Origin: Tardiphaga sp. P9-11
Lineage (GTDB): Bacteria > Pseudomonadota > Alphaproteobacteria > Rhizobiales > Xanthobacteraceae
NCBI RefSeq assembly: GCF_008329525.1
Contig: NZ_NPKQ01000013.1
Span: 1-64,000, forward strand
Reading direction: 5' to 3'
DNA length: 64,000 bases
The position numbers and the translations under genes were made by a program. This document shows positions 34,081 to 44,025 of this stretch, one piece after another; within the stretch, counting starts at the first letter, position 1; every line of letters starts with the position of its first letter. The notes below the pieces were generated by a model. That model had not been told where the DNA came from and searched no databases. It worked only from the letters and a program-made list of their open reading frames with translations.

Positions 34081-35372
34081 CGCAAATTGAGGCGCAATCC
34101 GACTGAACGTGCGTGGGCATCGAGACCTTCGGCCTTGCCCAGCGTCATCGCAGCCGGTCCCAGCGCCCGTAGCTGATCCGGCCCGCACTTCAGGATCGAT
34201 GTTCGCTTCATGAAGTCAAGTACGCCTAGGCCCGACGAGAATCGCGCCGAGCGCGCCGTCGGCAAAACGTGGTTCGAGCCGCCGACATAATCGCCGATAG
34301 CTTCCGGCGTATGATTGCCCAGGAAGATCGCGCCGGCATTGCGGACCTTCAACGACAGGGCATCGGCATCTCTAGTCATGATCTCAAGATGCTCGGCGGC
34401 GATGGCATTGGCCAGCTTCACGGCCTCGTCCATTGTCTGTACCAGAATGACAGCGCCATAGTCGTCCCATGACGCCTGCGCGATGGCCGCGCGCGGGAGC
34501 GTGGTAAGCTGCGCCTCGACCGCGCGGATGACGTCATCGGCCAGCGCCTTGCTGTCCGTGATCAGGATCGACTGCGCATTGACGTCGTGCTCAGCCTGCG
34601 CGAGGAGATCCGCCGCAATCCAGTCGGCATTGGCGGTATCGTCGGCAATGACCAGCACTTCTGAGGGGCCGGCGATCATGTCGATGCCGACCTTGCCGAA
34701 CACCTGGCGCTTGGCTGCGGCCACATAGGCATTGCCGGGACCAACGATCTTGGCCACCGGCGCAATGGTCGCGGTGCCATAGGCCAAAGCGGCCACGGCC
34801 TGTGCGCCACCGACGCGATAGATCTCGGACACGCCACCAAGCTTCGCCGCGGCCAGCACCAGCGGGTTGAGCTTGCCGTCCGGCGACGGCACCACCATCA
34901 CCACGCGCTCCACACCGGCGACTTTGGCCGGCACGGCATTCATCAGGACCGACGATGGATAGGCAGCAGTCCCCCCGGGCACATAGAGGCCAACAGCGTC
35001 AATGGCGCTCCAGCGCCAGCCGAGCTCAACGCCCAGCGCATCGGTGAAGCGGTCGTCCTTGGGCAGCTGGCGCTTGTGAAACAGCTCGATCCGGTCGCGG
35101 GCGAATTTGAGAGCGTCGACGGTCTCGACATCGCAAGCGGCGACGGCGGCATCGACTTCGGCCGGGCTCACGCGCAAGCCGGAGGCGCTGAGGTCCAGCC
35201 GATCGAACTTGCGGGTGGCCTCCAGCAGCGCTGCGTCGCCACGGGCGGCGACGTCATCGACAATGGCGCGGGTGGCAGCCTCGATATCAGCAGCGACTTC
35301 ACGCTTCATGGTCAGGAAAGCATTGAAGCGCTGGGTGAAATCGGCGCTGGCGGTATCAATACGAATTGGCAT
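34077..35372 (-). CDS. hisD: Histidinol dehydrogenase
   Basis: The 431-aa enzyme does the last two steps of histidine synthesis, histidinol to histidine with NAD. Signatures: [64 protein letters not shown] and the zinc-ligand region [14 protein letters not shown]. Starts at [12 protein letters not shown]; the ORF frame upstream is not hisD-like. The C-terminus [12 protein letters not shown] is complete. Confidence 0.95.
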   Translation of the reverse strand: MPIRIDTASADFTQRFNAFLTMKREVAADIEAATRAIVDDVAARGDAALLEATRKFDRLDLSASGLRVSPAEVDAAVAACDVETVDALKFARDRIELFHKRQLPKDDRFTDALGVELGWRWSAIDAVGLYVPGGTAAYPSSVLMNAVPAKVAGVERVVMVVPSPDGKLNPLVLAAAKLGGVSEIYRVGGAQAVAALAYGTATIAPVAKIVGPGNAYVAAAKRQVFGKVGIDMIAGPSEVLVIADDTANADWIAADLLAQAEHDVNAQSILITDSKALADDVIRAVEAQLTTLPRAAIAQASWDDYGAVILVQTMDEAVKLANAIAAEHLEIMTRDADALSLKVRNAGAIFLGNHTPEAIGDYVGGSNHVLPTARSARFSSGLGVLDFMKRTSILKCGPDQLRALGPAAMTLGKAEGLDAHARSVGLRLNLR

Positions 35373-35475
35373 TCTGGTGTTCCGGCGGGGCCTTGCCGGC
35401 CAAGGCCCCCTGCTCAATGGCGCGGCGGCTAAGGGCCGTCAACCCTGTGCTGCCATGGAAAGGATGAATAGCGGA

Positions 35476-35922
35476 TCAGGCGTCCAGGCCGGAGGCCTCG
35501 GTGCCGGCATCGCTGGTCAGATCGTCCGGGCCGAGATCGGCCAGTTCGACCTCAAGGCACTCAACGTCGAGCCGCAGGGCACCGCCGCCGGCAAACATTA
35601 GGACCGCGCTGCCGCTCGGCGCCTCGCCATGATGGAATTCAATGCCAAGCAGTTCCAGAGCGACATCGGGCGTGTCGAGATCGATATCCCTGGACTTGCA
35701 GGCCAGCACGCGGTCGAACCGCAGCGCCGAGACCAGCCGGCGCGGCGTGACTTCCCCTGAAATCGTCTGATCCCAGTCGAGCCGGCTCATGCCGACCACG
35801 AGCCGCTTCTCGCTTTGCCGCCAGATGATGTCGCCGACATTGACAGCCGCATCCTGCACATGCGCGGAAATCACCGCGAGGTCGTCGGCATCCAGTGCAA
35901 TCAGCTTGCGTTGACCCGTCAC
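35476..35922 (-). CDS. DUF2948 family protein
   Basis: This 148-aa protein opens with KLIALDADDLAVISAHVQDAAVNVGDIIWR, the DUF2948 pattern, and sits between murA and hisD as in other rhizobia. ALRLDVECLEVELADLG is the conserved end. Function unknown; the steady position suggests a cell-envelope or housekeeping link, which is inference. Confidence 0.85.
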   Translation of the reverse strand: MTGQRKLIALDADDLAVISAHVQDAAVNVGDIIWRQSEKRLVVGMSRLDWDQTISGEVTPRRLVSALRFDRVLACKSRDIDLDTPDVALELLGIEFHHGEAPSGSAVLMFAGGGALRLDVECLEVELADLGPDDLTSDAGTEASGLDA

Positions 35923-35940
35923 GACGCCCCCTAGAGAACC

Positions 35941-37230
35941 CTATCCGCTGATGCGCTCGATGGTTGCGCCGCAGGCGGACAGCTTTTCCTCGAGCCGCTC
36001 GAAACCGCGATCGAGATGATAGATGCGGTTGACCATGGTCTCGCCTTCCGCGACGAGGCCGGCAATCACCAGAGAGACCGAGGCGCGCAGGTCGGTCGCC
36101 ATCACGGGCGCGCCGCGCAGCTTGGCCGTACCGTCGATGGTCGCGGTTTCACCGTCGAGGTGAATTCGCGCGCCGAAGCGTGCCAGCTCCTGCACATGCA
36201 TGAAGCGGTTCTCGAAAATCGTCTCGGTGATATGCGAGGAGCCCGAGGCCGTGGTCATCAGCGCCATCAACTGCGCCTGCAGATCGGTCGGGAAGCCCGG
36301 GAATGGCGCCGTCGACACGTTCACCGGCTTGATGCCGGAGCCGTTGCGCGAGATGCGGATGCCGTCATTGTTCGGCGTCACCGTCGCGCCAGCCTCGACC
36401 AGTACGTCGAGCGCCGACTGTAGCAATTCAGGCCGAGCGCCTGAGAGCTGCACGTCGCCCCCGGTCATCGCCACGGCCATGGCATAGGTGCCGGTCTCGA
36501 TGCGATCCGGCAGTACGGTGTGGCGTGTGCCATTCAGCTTGGCCACGCCCTCGATGGTGATCGTCGTGGTGCCGGCGCCGGTGATGCGCGCGCCCATCTT
36601 GTTCAGGCAGTCGGCGACGTCCACGATCTCCGGTTCACACGCCGCATTCTTGATGACGGTCGTGCCCTTGGCCAGCGTCGCGGCCATCAACGCGACATGG
36701 GTGCCGGACACGGTGACCTTGGCGAAATCTATCTCGGCGCCCTTGAGGCCGCCGGGAGCCTTGGCGATGACGTAGCCGCCGTCGATGGTGAGCTCGGCGC
36801 CGAGCTTCTCCAGCGCCATGATCAGCAGATCCACCGGACGAGTGCCGATGGCGCAGCCGCCTGGCAGTGACACCTTGGCTTCATGCATGCGCGCCAGCAG
36901 CGGCGCGATCACCCAGAACGAGGCGCGCATCTTCGAGACCAGCTCATAGGGCGCAGTGGTGTCGATGATATTGGCGGCGGAGATGTGCAGGGTCTGGCCC
37001 TGATATTCATGGTCGCCGGGACGCTTGCCCGCCGACATGATATCCACGCCGTGATTACCGAGAATACGCTGCAATTGCGCGACGTCGGCCAGACGCGGCA
37101 CATTGTCGAGAATCAGCGTCTCGTCGGTCAGCAGACCGGCGATCATCAATGGCAGCGCCGCGTTCTTGGCGCCCGAAATCGGGATTGTGCCATTGAGTTT
37201 GCTGCCGCCGACGATGCGAATGCGATCCAT
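35941..37230 (-). CDS. murA: UDP-N-acetylglucosamine 1-carboxyvinyltransferase
   Basis: A 429-aa MurA, first committed enzyme of peptidoglycan synthesis (PEP transfer to UDP-GlcNAc). The start at [29 protein letters not shown] is chosen because the longer frame adds an unrelated basic N-terminus. The PEP-binding cysteine is in [15 protein letters not shown] (about 120), and [13 protein letters not shown] and [15 protein letters not shown] complete the two-domain fold. First gene of the murA-DUF2948-hisD block. Confidence 0.95.
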   Translation of the reverse strand: MDRIRIVGGSKLNGTIPISGAKNAALPLMIAGLLTDETLILDNVPRLADVAQLQRILGNHGVDIMSAGKRPGDHEYQGQTLHISAANIIDTTAPYELVSKMRASFWVIAPLLARMHEAKVSLPGGCAIGTRPVDLLIMALEKLGAELTIDGGYVIAKAPGGLKGAEIDFAKVTVSGTHVALMAATLAKGTTVIKNAACEPEIVDVADCLNKMGARITGAGTTTITIEGVAKLNGTRHTVLPDRIETGTYAMAVAMTGGDVQLSGARPELLQSALDVLVEAGATVTPNNDGIRISRNGSGIKPVNVSTAPFPGFPTDLQAQLMALMTTASGSSHITETIFENRFMHVQELARFGARIHLDGETATIDGTAKLRGAPVMATDLRASVSLVIAGLVAEGETMVNRIYHLDRGFERLEEKLSACGATIERISG

Positions 37231-37356
37231 ACCGATTCCCGCTGATTGCTGTGCCCCGACTATAGGGCGGATGGCCTCTTTAAAGCAAAAGCGTCGAAAT
37301 TTGCGGTTTTTCGATGAGGCCGGCCGCAAATCTGTAAAAGGGCCGAATCGGCCGGT

Positions 37357-38022
37357 TTAGGCACCGACCAGGTTGATATCATCCGTCTCAAGAATGGGCT
37401 TGGAATAGCCGTTGCGAACCACCCGTATCATGGCGCGACCGAGTTTTTCGGTCGTCGTGACGTATTTCGGCGCGATCCGGTTCAACAACGACCATAGCGG
37501 CCCGGTGCCCGTATAGATCGCCTGCACCCAGCCGGTCTTGGACCTCACACCGTGCAGCGGCTGGATGCCCCCGGGGCGAAACATGTAGGCCGCCCTGAAC
37601 GGCAGCTTGAGCAGATCGTTCTCGGTCTTGCCCTTGACCCGCGCCCACATCACGCCGCCTTGCTCGGTGCTGTCGGTGCTCTGGCCGGTGACGTAAACGA
37701 AAGTCATCGCCGGATTGAGCCGCACCAACGTATTCGCCACCACGAGGGTGATGTCGTAGGTAATCCGGCGATAGTCCGGCTCGCTCATGCCCAGCGAAGA
37801 AACCCCGAGGCAAAACAGGCAGGCGTCATAGCCCGTCAGGTCAGGCGCGATGGCCGACAGGTCGAAAAGATCACTATGCGTGATCTCACGCAGTTTGGCA
37901 TTGCTCTGGCCCGTCGGGCTCCGCCCGACGACGAGAACCGCTTCAACTCCGGGATCCAGCAGGCATTCGCGTAGCACGCCCTGCCCGACCATGCCGGTTG
38001 CGCCGAAGAGGATGACTTTCAT
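37357..38022 (-). CDS. NAD(P)-binding Rossmann-fold protein (atypical SDR)
   Basis: Starts MKVILFGATGMVGQGVLREC, a glycine-rich GATGMVGQG dinucleotide-binding loop. Then follow ACLFCLGVSSLGMSEPDYRRITYDIT, VYVTGQSTDS and MFRPGGIQPLHG. This 221-aa protein belongs to the short NAD-dependent epimerase-like or NmrA-like group. It directly follows an SDR gene (38 bp), and both lie divergent from a TetR regulator, so it is likely part of the same regulated unit. Substrate not apparent. Confidence 0.75.
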   Translation of the reverse strand: MKVILFGATGMVGQGVLRECLLDPGVEAVLVVGRSPTGQSNAKLREITHSDLFDLSAIAPDLTGYDACLFCLGVSSLGMSEPDYRRITYDITLVVANTLVRLNPAMTFVYVTGQSTDSTEQGGVMWARVKGKTENDLLKLPFRAAYMFRPGGIQPLHGVRSKTGWVQAIYTGTGPLWSLLNRIAPKYVTTTEKLGRAMIRVVRNGYSKPILETDDINLVGA

Positions 38023-38060
38023 CTGATTTCCCGTCGCCTCGTCATTGCTGCATTCCGAAT

Positions 38061-38999
38061 TCATGCAGCGGCCGCGACCTGATCGAACGATACGCTGGTC
38101 AGTTCAGCCGAGACATCCCACAGGCGTGCCGCCACGGCGGCGTCTTTGGCCTGTGGCATAATTTTCGCGGGGACCGGCGGACCCTTCATTTCGTAAAAGC
38201 CACTGGGTCCATAATACCCGGCCTTCTGAGCGTGCGGAGAAGTCGCAGCAAACAAGGTCGGCAATGCGCCGCTGGCTGCAGAATGGCTGAAAAGCGGGCC
38301 AAGCACCGCGCCGGCCAATGCCATCCATCCGGAATTTCCAGGCCCCTTGGCGATCAGATCGGTGCGCGCGAAGCCCGGATGTGCGGCATTGCTCATCAGC
38401 CCCCACCCGTTGGCATCGCTTCTGCGCTGCAACTCGATGGCAAAAATCAGCATAGCAAGTTTCGACTGGGTATAGGCCTTCCCGGGCGAATAGGAGACCA
38501 TACCCTGCAGGTCGTCGAAATCGATCTTGCCGGAGCGGTGTGCGAGGCTGGAGAGGTTCACCACGCGCGGCCCATTGGCCCGGCGCAGAAACGGAAGCAG
38601 TCGCGCGGTGAGCGCGTAGTGGCCGAGATAGTTGGTGCCGAACTGCATCTCGAAATCATCAGCCGTCGTCTGCCGCACCGGCAGCGCCATCACGCCGGCA
38701 TTGTTGATTAACAGATCGAGCGACGAGTACATCGCGCCGAAACGGCGCGTAAATGATGCGACTGAGGCGAGGCTGGCCAGATCAAGGGTCTCATAACTGA
38801 CAATGGCATGAGGACATCGCTCGCAGATTCGATCAATCGCCTCACTACCCTTGGTGTCATTGCGCCCGGTCAGCACGACCTCGGCGCCGGCCCCAGCAAG
38901 CGCCAAAGCCGTTTCGAAACCGAGGCCTCCAGTCGCGCCGGTTACAACGGCAAGTTTGCCTGCCATAGGCGGAATGTCCCTGGTGGTCCAATCGCTCAT
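38061..38999 (-). CDS. Short-chain dehydrogenase (retinol dehydrogenase-like)
   Basis: The 312-aa enzyme from MSDWTTRDIPPMAGKLAVVTGATGGLG has the SDR TGATGGLG loop, NNAGV (about 108), a catalytic Ser (NLSSLAHRSG) and the YTQSK Tyr-Lys pair (about 180). Its length and HPGFARTDL match WWOX/retinol-dehydrogenase-like SDRs. It is divergent from a TetR regulator with a pair of palindromes between them, so TetR probably represses it. The longer frame to 39074 begins with an unlikely basic/cysteine stretch. Confidence 0.85.
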   Translation of the reverse strand: MSDWTTRDIPPMAGKLAVVTGATGGLGFETALALAGAGAEVVLTGRNDTKGSEAIDRICERCPHAIVSYETLDLASLASVASFTRRFGAMYSSLDLLINNAGVMALPVRQTTADDFEMQFGTNYLGHYALTARLLPFLRRANGPRVVNLSSLAHRSGKIDFDDLQGMVSYSPGKAYTQSKLAMLIFAIELQRRSDANGWGLMSNAAHPGFARTDLIAKGPGNSGWMALAGAVLGPLFSHSAASGALPTLFAATSPHAQKAGYYGPSGFYEMKGPPVPAKIMPQAKDAAVAARLWDVSAELTSVSFDQVAAAA

Positions 39000-39052
39000 C
39001 TCTGTCTCCCCACATCCGATCAGCGGCGCGAACGCCTGCGCAAGGCTAAATG

Positions 39053-39073
39053 TGCACTCAGTGCAAATTTGCA
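39053..39073. promoter_or_regulatory. Palindromic operator between SDR and TetR genes
   Basis: TGCACTCAGTGCA (39053-39065) is a perfect inverted repeat, overlapping TGCAAATTTGCA (39062-39073), a second perfect palindrome. They lie in the 105-bp gap between the divergent SDR and TetR genes and probably bind TetR dimers. Confidence 0.6.
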
Positions 39074-39104
39074 ATAGGTGCAGGCAGGTCTTATCTTGAG
39101 GTCG

Positions 39105-39767
39105 ATGAACACCGCCAAGCCCCTGAAATCAAAACCGAAAAGCAATGCTGCCGGCAGCACCGCAACCGCGGGGCTGCGCGAACGCAAGCGTGAACAGACC
39201 CTGCAGCGGCTGACGGAAGCGGCCATGAAGCTGTTTCTGGCCAAAGGCTACGAGGCCACCACGCTGGACGACATCGCAACCGCCGCGGAGATTTCGCGCC
39301 GCAGCTTCTTCCATTATTTCGCATCCAAGGAAGACGTCGTGGTGGCTTGGCAGGACCGTAGTGCCGATGCCATGACCACCGCGATCGCTGAACGCCCTGC
39401 GGAGGAATCGATGATCACCGCGGCCGAAAACGCGATCCTGACGATGACCCGGCATCTCAATCCCGAGGACGCCATCGCCATTGCGCGATTGAAAAAAGAG
39501 ACACCCGCGCTGCAGGCGCGCGAACAGGTCAAATACGAGAAGATGGAGCGCGCAATGGCTGAGGCGCTTGCGGCGCGCGCCAGCGACAAGGCCGGTCGGA
39601 CGAGGGCGCGGCTGGTAGCGATGATCACCACCGGCGCTATCCGGATTGCGAGCGAGAACTGGCTGACCCAGGGCGCACGCGAGAAACCGGACTTGCTGGT
39701 CAGGCGCATGTTTGCGGATATCCGGGCGGCCCTCGACGAGCCGCCCACACGGAAGGCGAAGACCTAG
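39105..39767 (+). CDS. TetR-family transcriptional regulator
   Basis: The 220-aa protein has the TetR HTH near its N-terminus: LTEAAMKLFLAKGYEATTLDDIATAAEISRRSFFHYFASKEDVV. The rest is the helical ligand domain. The start at MNTAKPLK is taken because the first ATG at 39078 would place the operator palindromes close to coding sequence. It probably represses itself and the adjacent SDR. Confidence 0.85.
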   Translation: MNTAKPLKSKPKSNAAGSTATAGLRERKREQTLQRLTEAAMKLFLAKGYEATTLDDIATAAEISRRSFFHYFASKEDVVVAWQDRSADAMTTAIAERPAEESMITAAENAILTMTRHLNPEDAIAIARLKKETPALQAREQVKYEKMERAMAEALAARASDKAGRTRARLVAMITTGAIRIASENWLTQGAREKPDLLVRRMFADIRAALDEPPTRKAKT

Positions 39768-39788
39768 CCGCCCGACGCTTTCTTGCGA

Positions 39789-40295
39789 TCAGGCAAACCC
39801 GCCAGACAGCGGGCGAAACTTCCTGATAGCAAGAAAGGTCGTGACGACGAAGAACACCAGTACGATGCCCTGAACGATCGCAAAAGGCGGCTCGCTCGGC
39901 GGCACGCTCGGCGCCAGCGCGTGCAGCGGCGGCACCTTCAGGAAGCTCTGGATCACCAGGACGAACACGTTGAGATAAAGCGAGATCATTGCGGTCAGCA
40001 CGTAAATCCAGCGCCATGGCCCCGCCAGCTTCTGGCCGTACAGCGCTAGACAGGCGATCGCCAACAGCACCAGCGAAATGATGCCGATGACATGCGACGG
40101 CAGCAACTTTTCGACCGGGAAAAAGAAGCCGGTCACGCTGGTCAGGATCGTCGTCAGCAGAAACAGACCGGTCCAGCCGCGCATCGTAGTGGACTTCAAG
40201 AGACCGACCATCGCAATCAGGCCGGCAACGATGCCGACCAGGCTAAGTACAACGTGAACCAGCGTGAATGTCGCCAAACTCATCCCTAAGACCAT
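39789..40295 (-). CDS. Four-helix membrane protein
   Basis: The 168-aa protein has hydrophobic segments at about residues 9-30, 41-58, 67-86, 97-116 and 139-158, with little charge. No enzyme motif is seen. It stands alone between a TetR gene and an alpha/beta hydrolase. Likely an inner-membrane protein of a small hypothetical family. Confidence 0.7.
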   Translation of the reverse strand: MVLGMSLATFTLVHVVLSLVGIVAGLIAMVGLLKSTTMRGWTGLFLLTTILTSVTGFFFPVEKLLPSHVIGIISLVLLAIACLALYGQKLAGPWRWIYVLTAMISLYLNVFVLVIQSFLKVPPLHALAPSVPPSEPPFAIVQGIVLVFFVVTTFLAIRKFRPLSGGFA

Positions 40296-40444
40296 GATGC
40301 ACCCCTGCTTTAGAACTCCTCAAATCTTAGGGTGCAGCACGGGAACTTGCCAATGATTTTTGGCTGACACTCATCATATACATTTGCGTGCAGGGCGCCG
40401 TTTCGTTCAAGACTTTCGCGTTCGATCAATAGAACCGCGCAATC

Positions 40445-41368
40445 CTACTTGTTGAGAAATTCAACCAGTTTCGGGATCACCTGATCGGGGGCCTCTTCCA
40501 TCAGCCAATGACCGGCGCCCTTGACGATGACCCCATCGACATTGGTGGCGACCAGACGCCCCTGCTCGATCAGGAATGCCCCACCAGCCTTCTCGCCGGA
40601 AAGAACCAGCATTGGCATCGGCAGCTTGGTCTTGGAGAGCTCTGAGAATTCTGCAGCATCCTTCTCGAAGGCGCGGAAGACCTCGAAGCCCGCCGCCATG
40701 TGGCCGGGTTTCGCATAGGCCTTGGCGTAGAACACGCGATCCTTCTCCGGCACCGACTTCTTCGGATCGGCGGCAAAATCATTCCAGAAGTGCTCGAGGT
40801 AAATCCGCTCGCGGCCCGCAACCAGTGCCAGCGGCGTCTTACCGTAGAAATGAAAGTGCCAGAGATCGCGCAGCAGCCAGACATGCGTCCAATCGCCGAC
40901 ACCAGGCAAAAAGGCATCCATCAGCGCGATGCGATCGACTTCGCTCGGATATTGCGCAGCATAGGCATAGGCGACCATCAGGCCGATGTCGTGGCCGACA
41001 ATTTTCACCTTGGGATATTTCAGGCTAACCACCAGCGCATGGATATCGCGCGCCATCGCCGCCTTGTTGTAGCCATCAGCCGGCGCGTCGGAATCGCCGA
41101 AGCCGCGCAGATCCGGTGCGATCACCGTATGACTGGCCGCAAGTTTCGCAATCAGTGGGCGCCACATATGGCTGGTCTCGGCATAGCCGTGCAGCAGCAC
41201 GATCGGATCGCCCTTGCCCGCAATGAGATAATGCAGCTTAACGCCGTTGACGGTGGCGAAGTGGCTTTGCGGAGCTTGCGCCGATGCGGATACGGGGAGA
41301 AACGGTGCTGCCAGGACGGCCAGCAGCATACCGAGCAAAGCCCGACGTCCGATCGTAAAAATGTACAT
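40445..41368 (-). CDS. Alpha/beta hydrolase with signal peptide, epoxide hydrolase-like
   Basis: Starting at 41368, the 307-aa product has a signal peptide (ALLGMLLAVLAAPFLPVSASA) and the alpha/beta hydrolase fold: HGYAETSHMW (oxyanion region), VGHDIGLMVAYAYAA with Asp as nucleophile, and a late GAGHWLMEE with the catalytic His. An Asp nucleophile is typical of epoxide hydrolases and dehalogenases. The export signal would put it in the periplasm. Substrate unknown. Confidence 0.75.
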   Translation of the reverse strand: MYIFTIGRRALLGMLLAVLAAPFLPVSASAQAPQSHFATVNGVKLHYLIAGKGDPIVLLHGYAETSHMWRPLIAKLAASHTVIAPDLRGFGDSDAPADGYNKAAMARDIHALVVSLKYPKVKIVGHDIGLMVAYAYAAQYPSEVDRIALMDAFLPGVGDWTHVWLLRDLWHFHFYGKTPLALVAGRERIYLEHFWNDFAADPKKSVPEKDRVFYAKAYAKPGHMAAGFEVFRAFEKDAAEFSELSKTKLPMPMLVLSGEKAGGAFLIEQGRLVATNVDGVIVKGAGHWLMEEAPDQVIPKLVEFLNK

Positions 41369-41408
41369 GATGTCCCCACTGAAACATCGCCCGAGTCGGG
41401 CGATCATC

Positions 41409-41717
41409 TCAGTAGTAGCGCGGAATCGGCCCGTTGTGCGGAGTCTTTCGATCCGACAAATCGAACATGACTTCGTCGACATAGCACCAACCCCAACCTT
41501 CGGGCGGATCATAGCCTTCGATGATCGGATGCTTCGTGGCGTGGAAATGTTTGGTCGCGTGCTTGTTCGGGGAGTCGTCGCAGCACCCGACGTGACCGCA
41601 GGTCCGGCAGATCCGCAAGTGCACCCACATACTGCCCGTCTTCAGGCATTCCTCGCAGCCGAGTGCGCTCGGCGTAACGTCGCGAATGCCGGAGATATGG
41701 GTGCAACCTTTGGACAT
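41409..41717 (-). CDS. UBP-type zinc-finger protein
   Basis: This 102-aa protein consists of one ZnF-UBP domain: CTHISGI, CEECLKTGSMW, CRTCGHVGCCDDSP and three late His (HATKHFHATKHPII). In eukaryotes this domain binds the ubiquitin C-terminus; bacteria have no ubiquitin, so the ligand here is unknown. It follows the large flavoprotein gene by 20 bp on the same strand and probably works with it. The longer frame to 41969 overlaps that gene and is rejected. Confidence 0.8.
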   Translation of the reverse strand: MSKGCTHISGIRDVTPSALGCEECLKTGSMWVHLRICRTCGHVGCCDDSPNKHATKHFHATKHPIIEGYDPPEGWGWCYVDEVMFDLSDRKTPHNGPIPRYY

Positions 41718-41737
41718 GAGGATCTCCCGTTGCTGGC

Positions 41738-43447
41738 CTAAAGGGTCGGAGTGGCCGCATCGCCGAGAAAACCATGCAGCGCTGCCACCACCTGGGCGCC
41801 CTCGCCAATCGCGCCGCCGACGCGTTTGACCGAGCCCGAGCGTACATCGCCGACCGCAAAGACGCCGGACACCGACGTCTCCAGCGCCTGCACGCTGCGG
41901 CCATTGGAGGGGATCCCCGTGATGATGAAACCATGACGATCGAGCGTGACGCCGCAATCCGCCAGCCATTCGGTGGCCGGATCGGCGCCGACGAACAGGA
42001 ACAGATTGCGGATGTCAGCGCAGGACTCCTCGCCGGACAGCCGACTACGGGTGCAGATCCGTTCGAGCCCCGCTTCATGCGTGCCTTCGAGCGCGACGAC
42101 TTCGGTGTTGAACACCAGCTCGATATTTGGTGTCGCCTCGATGCGCTCGATCAGATAGCGCGACATGCTGGCACCGAGGCCGCCGCCGCGGATCACCATA
42201 TGCACCTTGTTGGCCTGACTCGCGAGAAACACCGCCGCCTGACCTGCAGAATTGCCACCGCCGACCAGGTAGATTTCCTGCTCCCTGCACAGCCGGGCCT
42301 CGATCGGAGATGCCCAGTACCAGACGCCGCGACCTTCGAAATCGGCGAGCCTCTCGATGTCCGGCCGGCGATAGCGTGCGCCCGATGCCACCACGATGGC
42401 CTTGGCACGCATTACATCGCCGTCGTCGAGTTCAAGAGCGAACAATCCGTCCTTGCGTGAACAGTCCAGCGACTTCACGGCCGCCGGGATCATGATATCG
42501 GCGCCGAACTTCTGTGCCTGATTGAAGGCCCGTGCCGTGAGCGCCATGCCGGAGATGCCGGTGGGAAAGCCGAGATAATTCTCGATCCGCGCGCTGGCGC
42601 CGGCCTGCCCTCCGAATGACTTGGCATCGCATACCGCAATCGACAAACCTTCCGACGCGCCATACACCGCGGTGGACAGGCCCGCAGGTCCGCTGCCGAC
42701 GATGGCGACGTCGTAGGTCTTGCCCTTGGCGATATGGCTGATCATGCCCATCGCGCGGGCGAGTTCGGAGAATGACGGATTGCGCAGCACCGTGCCGTCG
42801 GCGACCACCACCAGCGGCAGATCCTCCGGCGACGGCGTATAGCGCGCGATCAGATCGGCGGCGTCCTTGTCCGTTGCGGGATCGAGCAGATGATGCGGAT
42901 AGCCGTTGCGGCTGAGAAAGCCCTGCAGGCGGATGACATCGCTGGAATTGGCCGCGCCGATGAAAGCCGGACCGCCGGCGCTGCCCTGCAGGAGGTTCAC
43001 CCGACGCAGGATCAGCGCACGCATGATGCGCTCGCCCAGATCCGCTTCCGCGATCAGCAGCGCGCGCAGCCGTTCCGGCGGAATCAGCAGCGTCTCGACA
43101 TCGCCTTCAGCGTGACCGTCAACCAGCGCGACGCGGCCCGACAGTTGCGCTATCTCGGCCACGAACTGTCCGGTGCACTGATCGGCCACCGGCGTAATGC
43201 GGCCGAAACCGTCGCGCTGGGTGATCGCCACATGTCCGGACAGCACCACGAACATGCCAGGACCGGGCTTGCCGGTCTCGAACAGGCAATCGCCATGCTT
43301 GTAATGCCGGATCTCACCGAAGCGGCGCATCCGCTCGATCTCCGCCGCCGTCAGCACGGGGAAAGTCTGATCGTGACGCGGCAGCGCTGCCCGCGGCGCA
43401 TAGACCGGCAGCTCGGCGCTGGATGATGCCTGGGATTCTGATGACAT
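41738..43447 (-). CDS. Cyclic-nucleotide-domain flavoprotein, thioredoxin reductase-like
   Basis: The 569-aa protein has an N-terminal cNMP-binding domain (HYKHGDCLFETGKPGPGMFVVLSGHV, about 45-75) and a thioredoxin reductase-like part with FAD loop VAIVGSGPAGLSTA (about 224) and NADPH loop YLVGGGNSAGQAAVF (about 365), ending GDVRSGSVKRV. The CxxC redox pair of TrxB is not present: WYWASPIEA occupies its place. So it cannot reduce thioredoxin the usual way. It is paired with the UBP zinc-finger gene (20 bp). Likely an NAD(P)H oxidase-type or regulator protein. Confidence 0.82.
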   Translation of the reverse strand: MSSESQASSSAELPVYAPRAALPRHDQTFPVLTAAEIERMRRFGEIRHYKHGDCLFETGKPGPGMFVVLSGHVAITQRDGFGRITPVADQCTGQFVAEIAQLSGRVALVDGHAEGDVETLLIPPERLRALLIAEADLGERIMRALILRRVNLLQGSAGGPAFIGAANSSDVIRLQGFLSRNGYPHHLLDPATDKDAADLIARYTPSPEDLPLVVVADGTVLRNPSFSELARAMGMISHIAKGKTYDVAIVGSGPAGLSTAVYGASEGLSIAVCDAKSFGGQAGASARIENYLGFPTGISGMALTARAFNQAQKFGADIMIPAAVKSLDCSRKDGLFALELDDGDVMRAKAIVVASGARYRRPDIERLADFEGRGVWYWASPIEARLCREQEIYLVGGGNSAGQAAVFLASQANKVHMVIRGGGLGASMSRYLIERIEATPNIELVFNTEVVALEGTHEAGLERICTRSRLSGEESCADIRNLFLFVGADPATEWLADCGVTLDRHGFIITGIPSNGRSVQALETSVSGVFAVGDVRSGSVKRVGGAIGEGAQVVAALHGFLGDAATPTL

Positions 43448-43482
43448 TTAAACTCGCATGCTCACGCGGAGGATAGGTGCCA

Positions 43483-43695
43483 TCAATCCCGATCTGGATC
43501 GACGGGTCTTGAACAGAAGTCCTGTATCTTATCGGCATCCGATGACGCCTCGACTGCGACGGCATCGCCAGCCTGGCTGGCGCGCCCGCGCATTTGCACC
43601 TTCCGGCGCTTGAGATTTTCACGCAGCGCCTGGCGCAGCCTGTCCTGACGGGCAGTTGCACTTTCCTTGACGGGTTTGCTCGGCGTATCAGTCAT
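43483..43695 (-). CDS. Small conserved hypothetical protein
   Basis: A 70-aa basic protein (ARQDRLRQALRENLKRRKVQMRGRASQAGD) with a strong amphipathic helix, 35 bp before the flavoprotein gene on the same strand. Similar short Arg/Lys-rich proteins are common in Nitrobacteraceae. Function unknown. Confidence 0.6.
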   Translation of the reverse strand: MTDTPSKPVKESATARQDRLRQALRENLKRRKVQMRGRASQAGDAVAVEASSDADKIQDFCSRPVDPDRD

Positions 43696-44025
43696 CGGCT
43701 GTCACGGTCGATCGAATGGCGTGCAGAGCGCCGAATTGGATCCTGTGACTCCATACATAACCACCTTCAACGGATCACGCGAGATATCGACTTCGAGATG
43801 ATGATCCGGCCAAAGAAGGCTCTGCCGGCGGTTGTCGAGGCCATGGGGAACCGGATCGACCCGCCAATGGCGAAGCGCAAGGCGGCTGCAACCGCAACAG
43901 GCCGACCACACCCCTGTTATAATGATGCATTCGAAGTGCCAGCCGCGCTTGCGCCGCCCGCGACCTTGTGGCAAGGATCGCCCCGCTTGGTAGGCGCCCT
44001 TGAGGCTGATTCCTGTACCCAGCAT
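43696..44025. other. Gene-free stretch upstream of tRNA-Thr
   Basis: I see no gene supported here. The last part must hold the promoter of tRNA-Thr. Confidence 0.4.
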
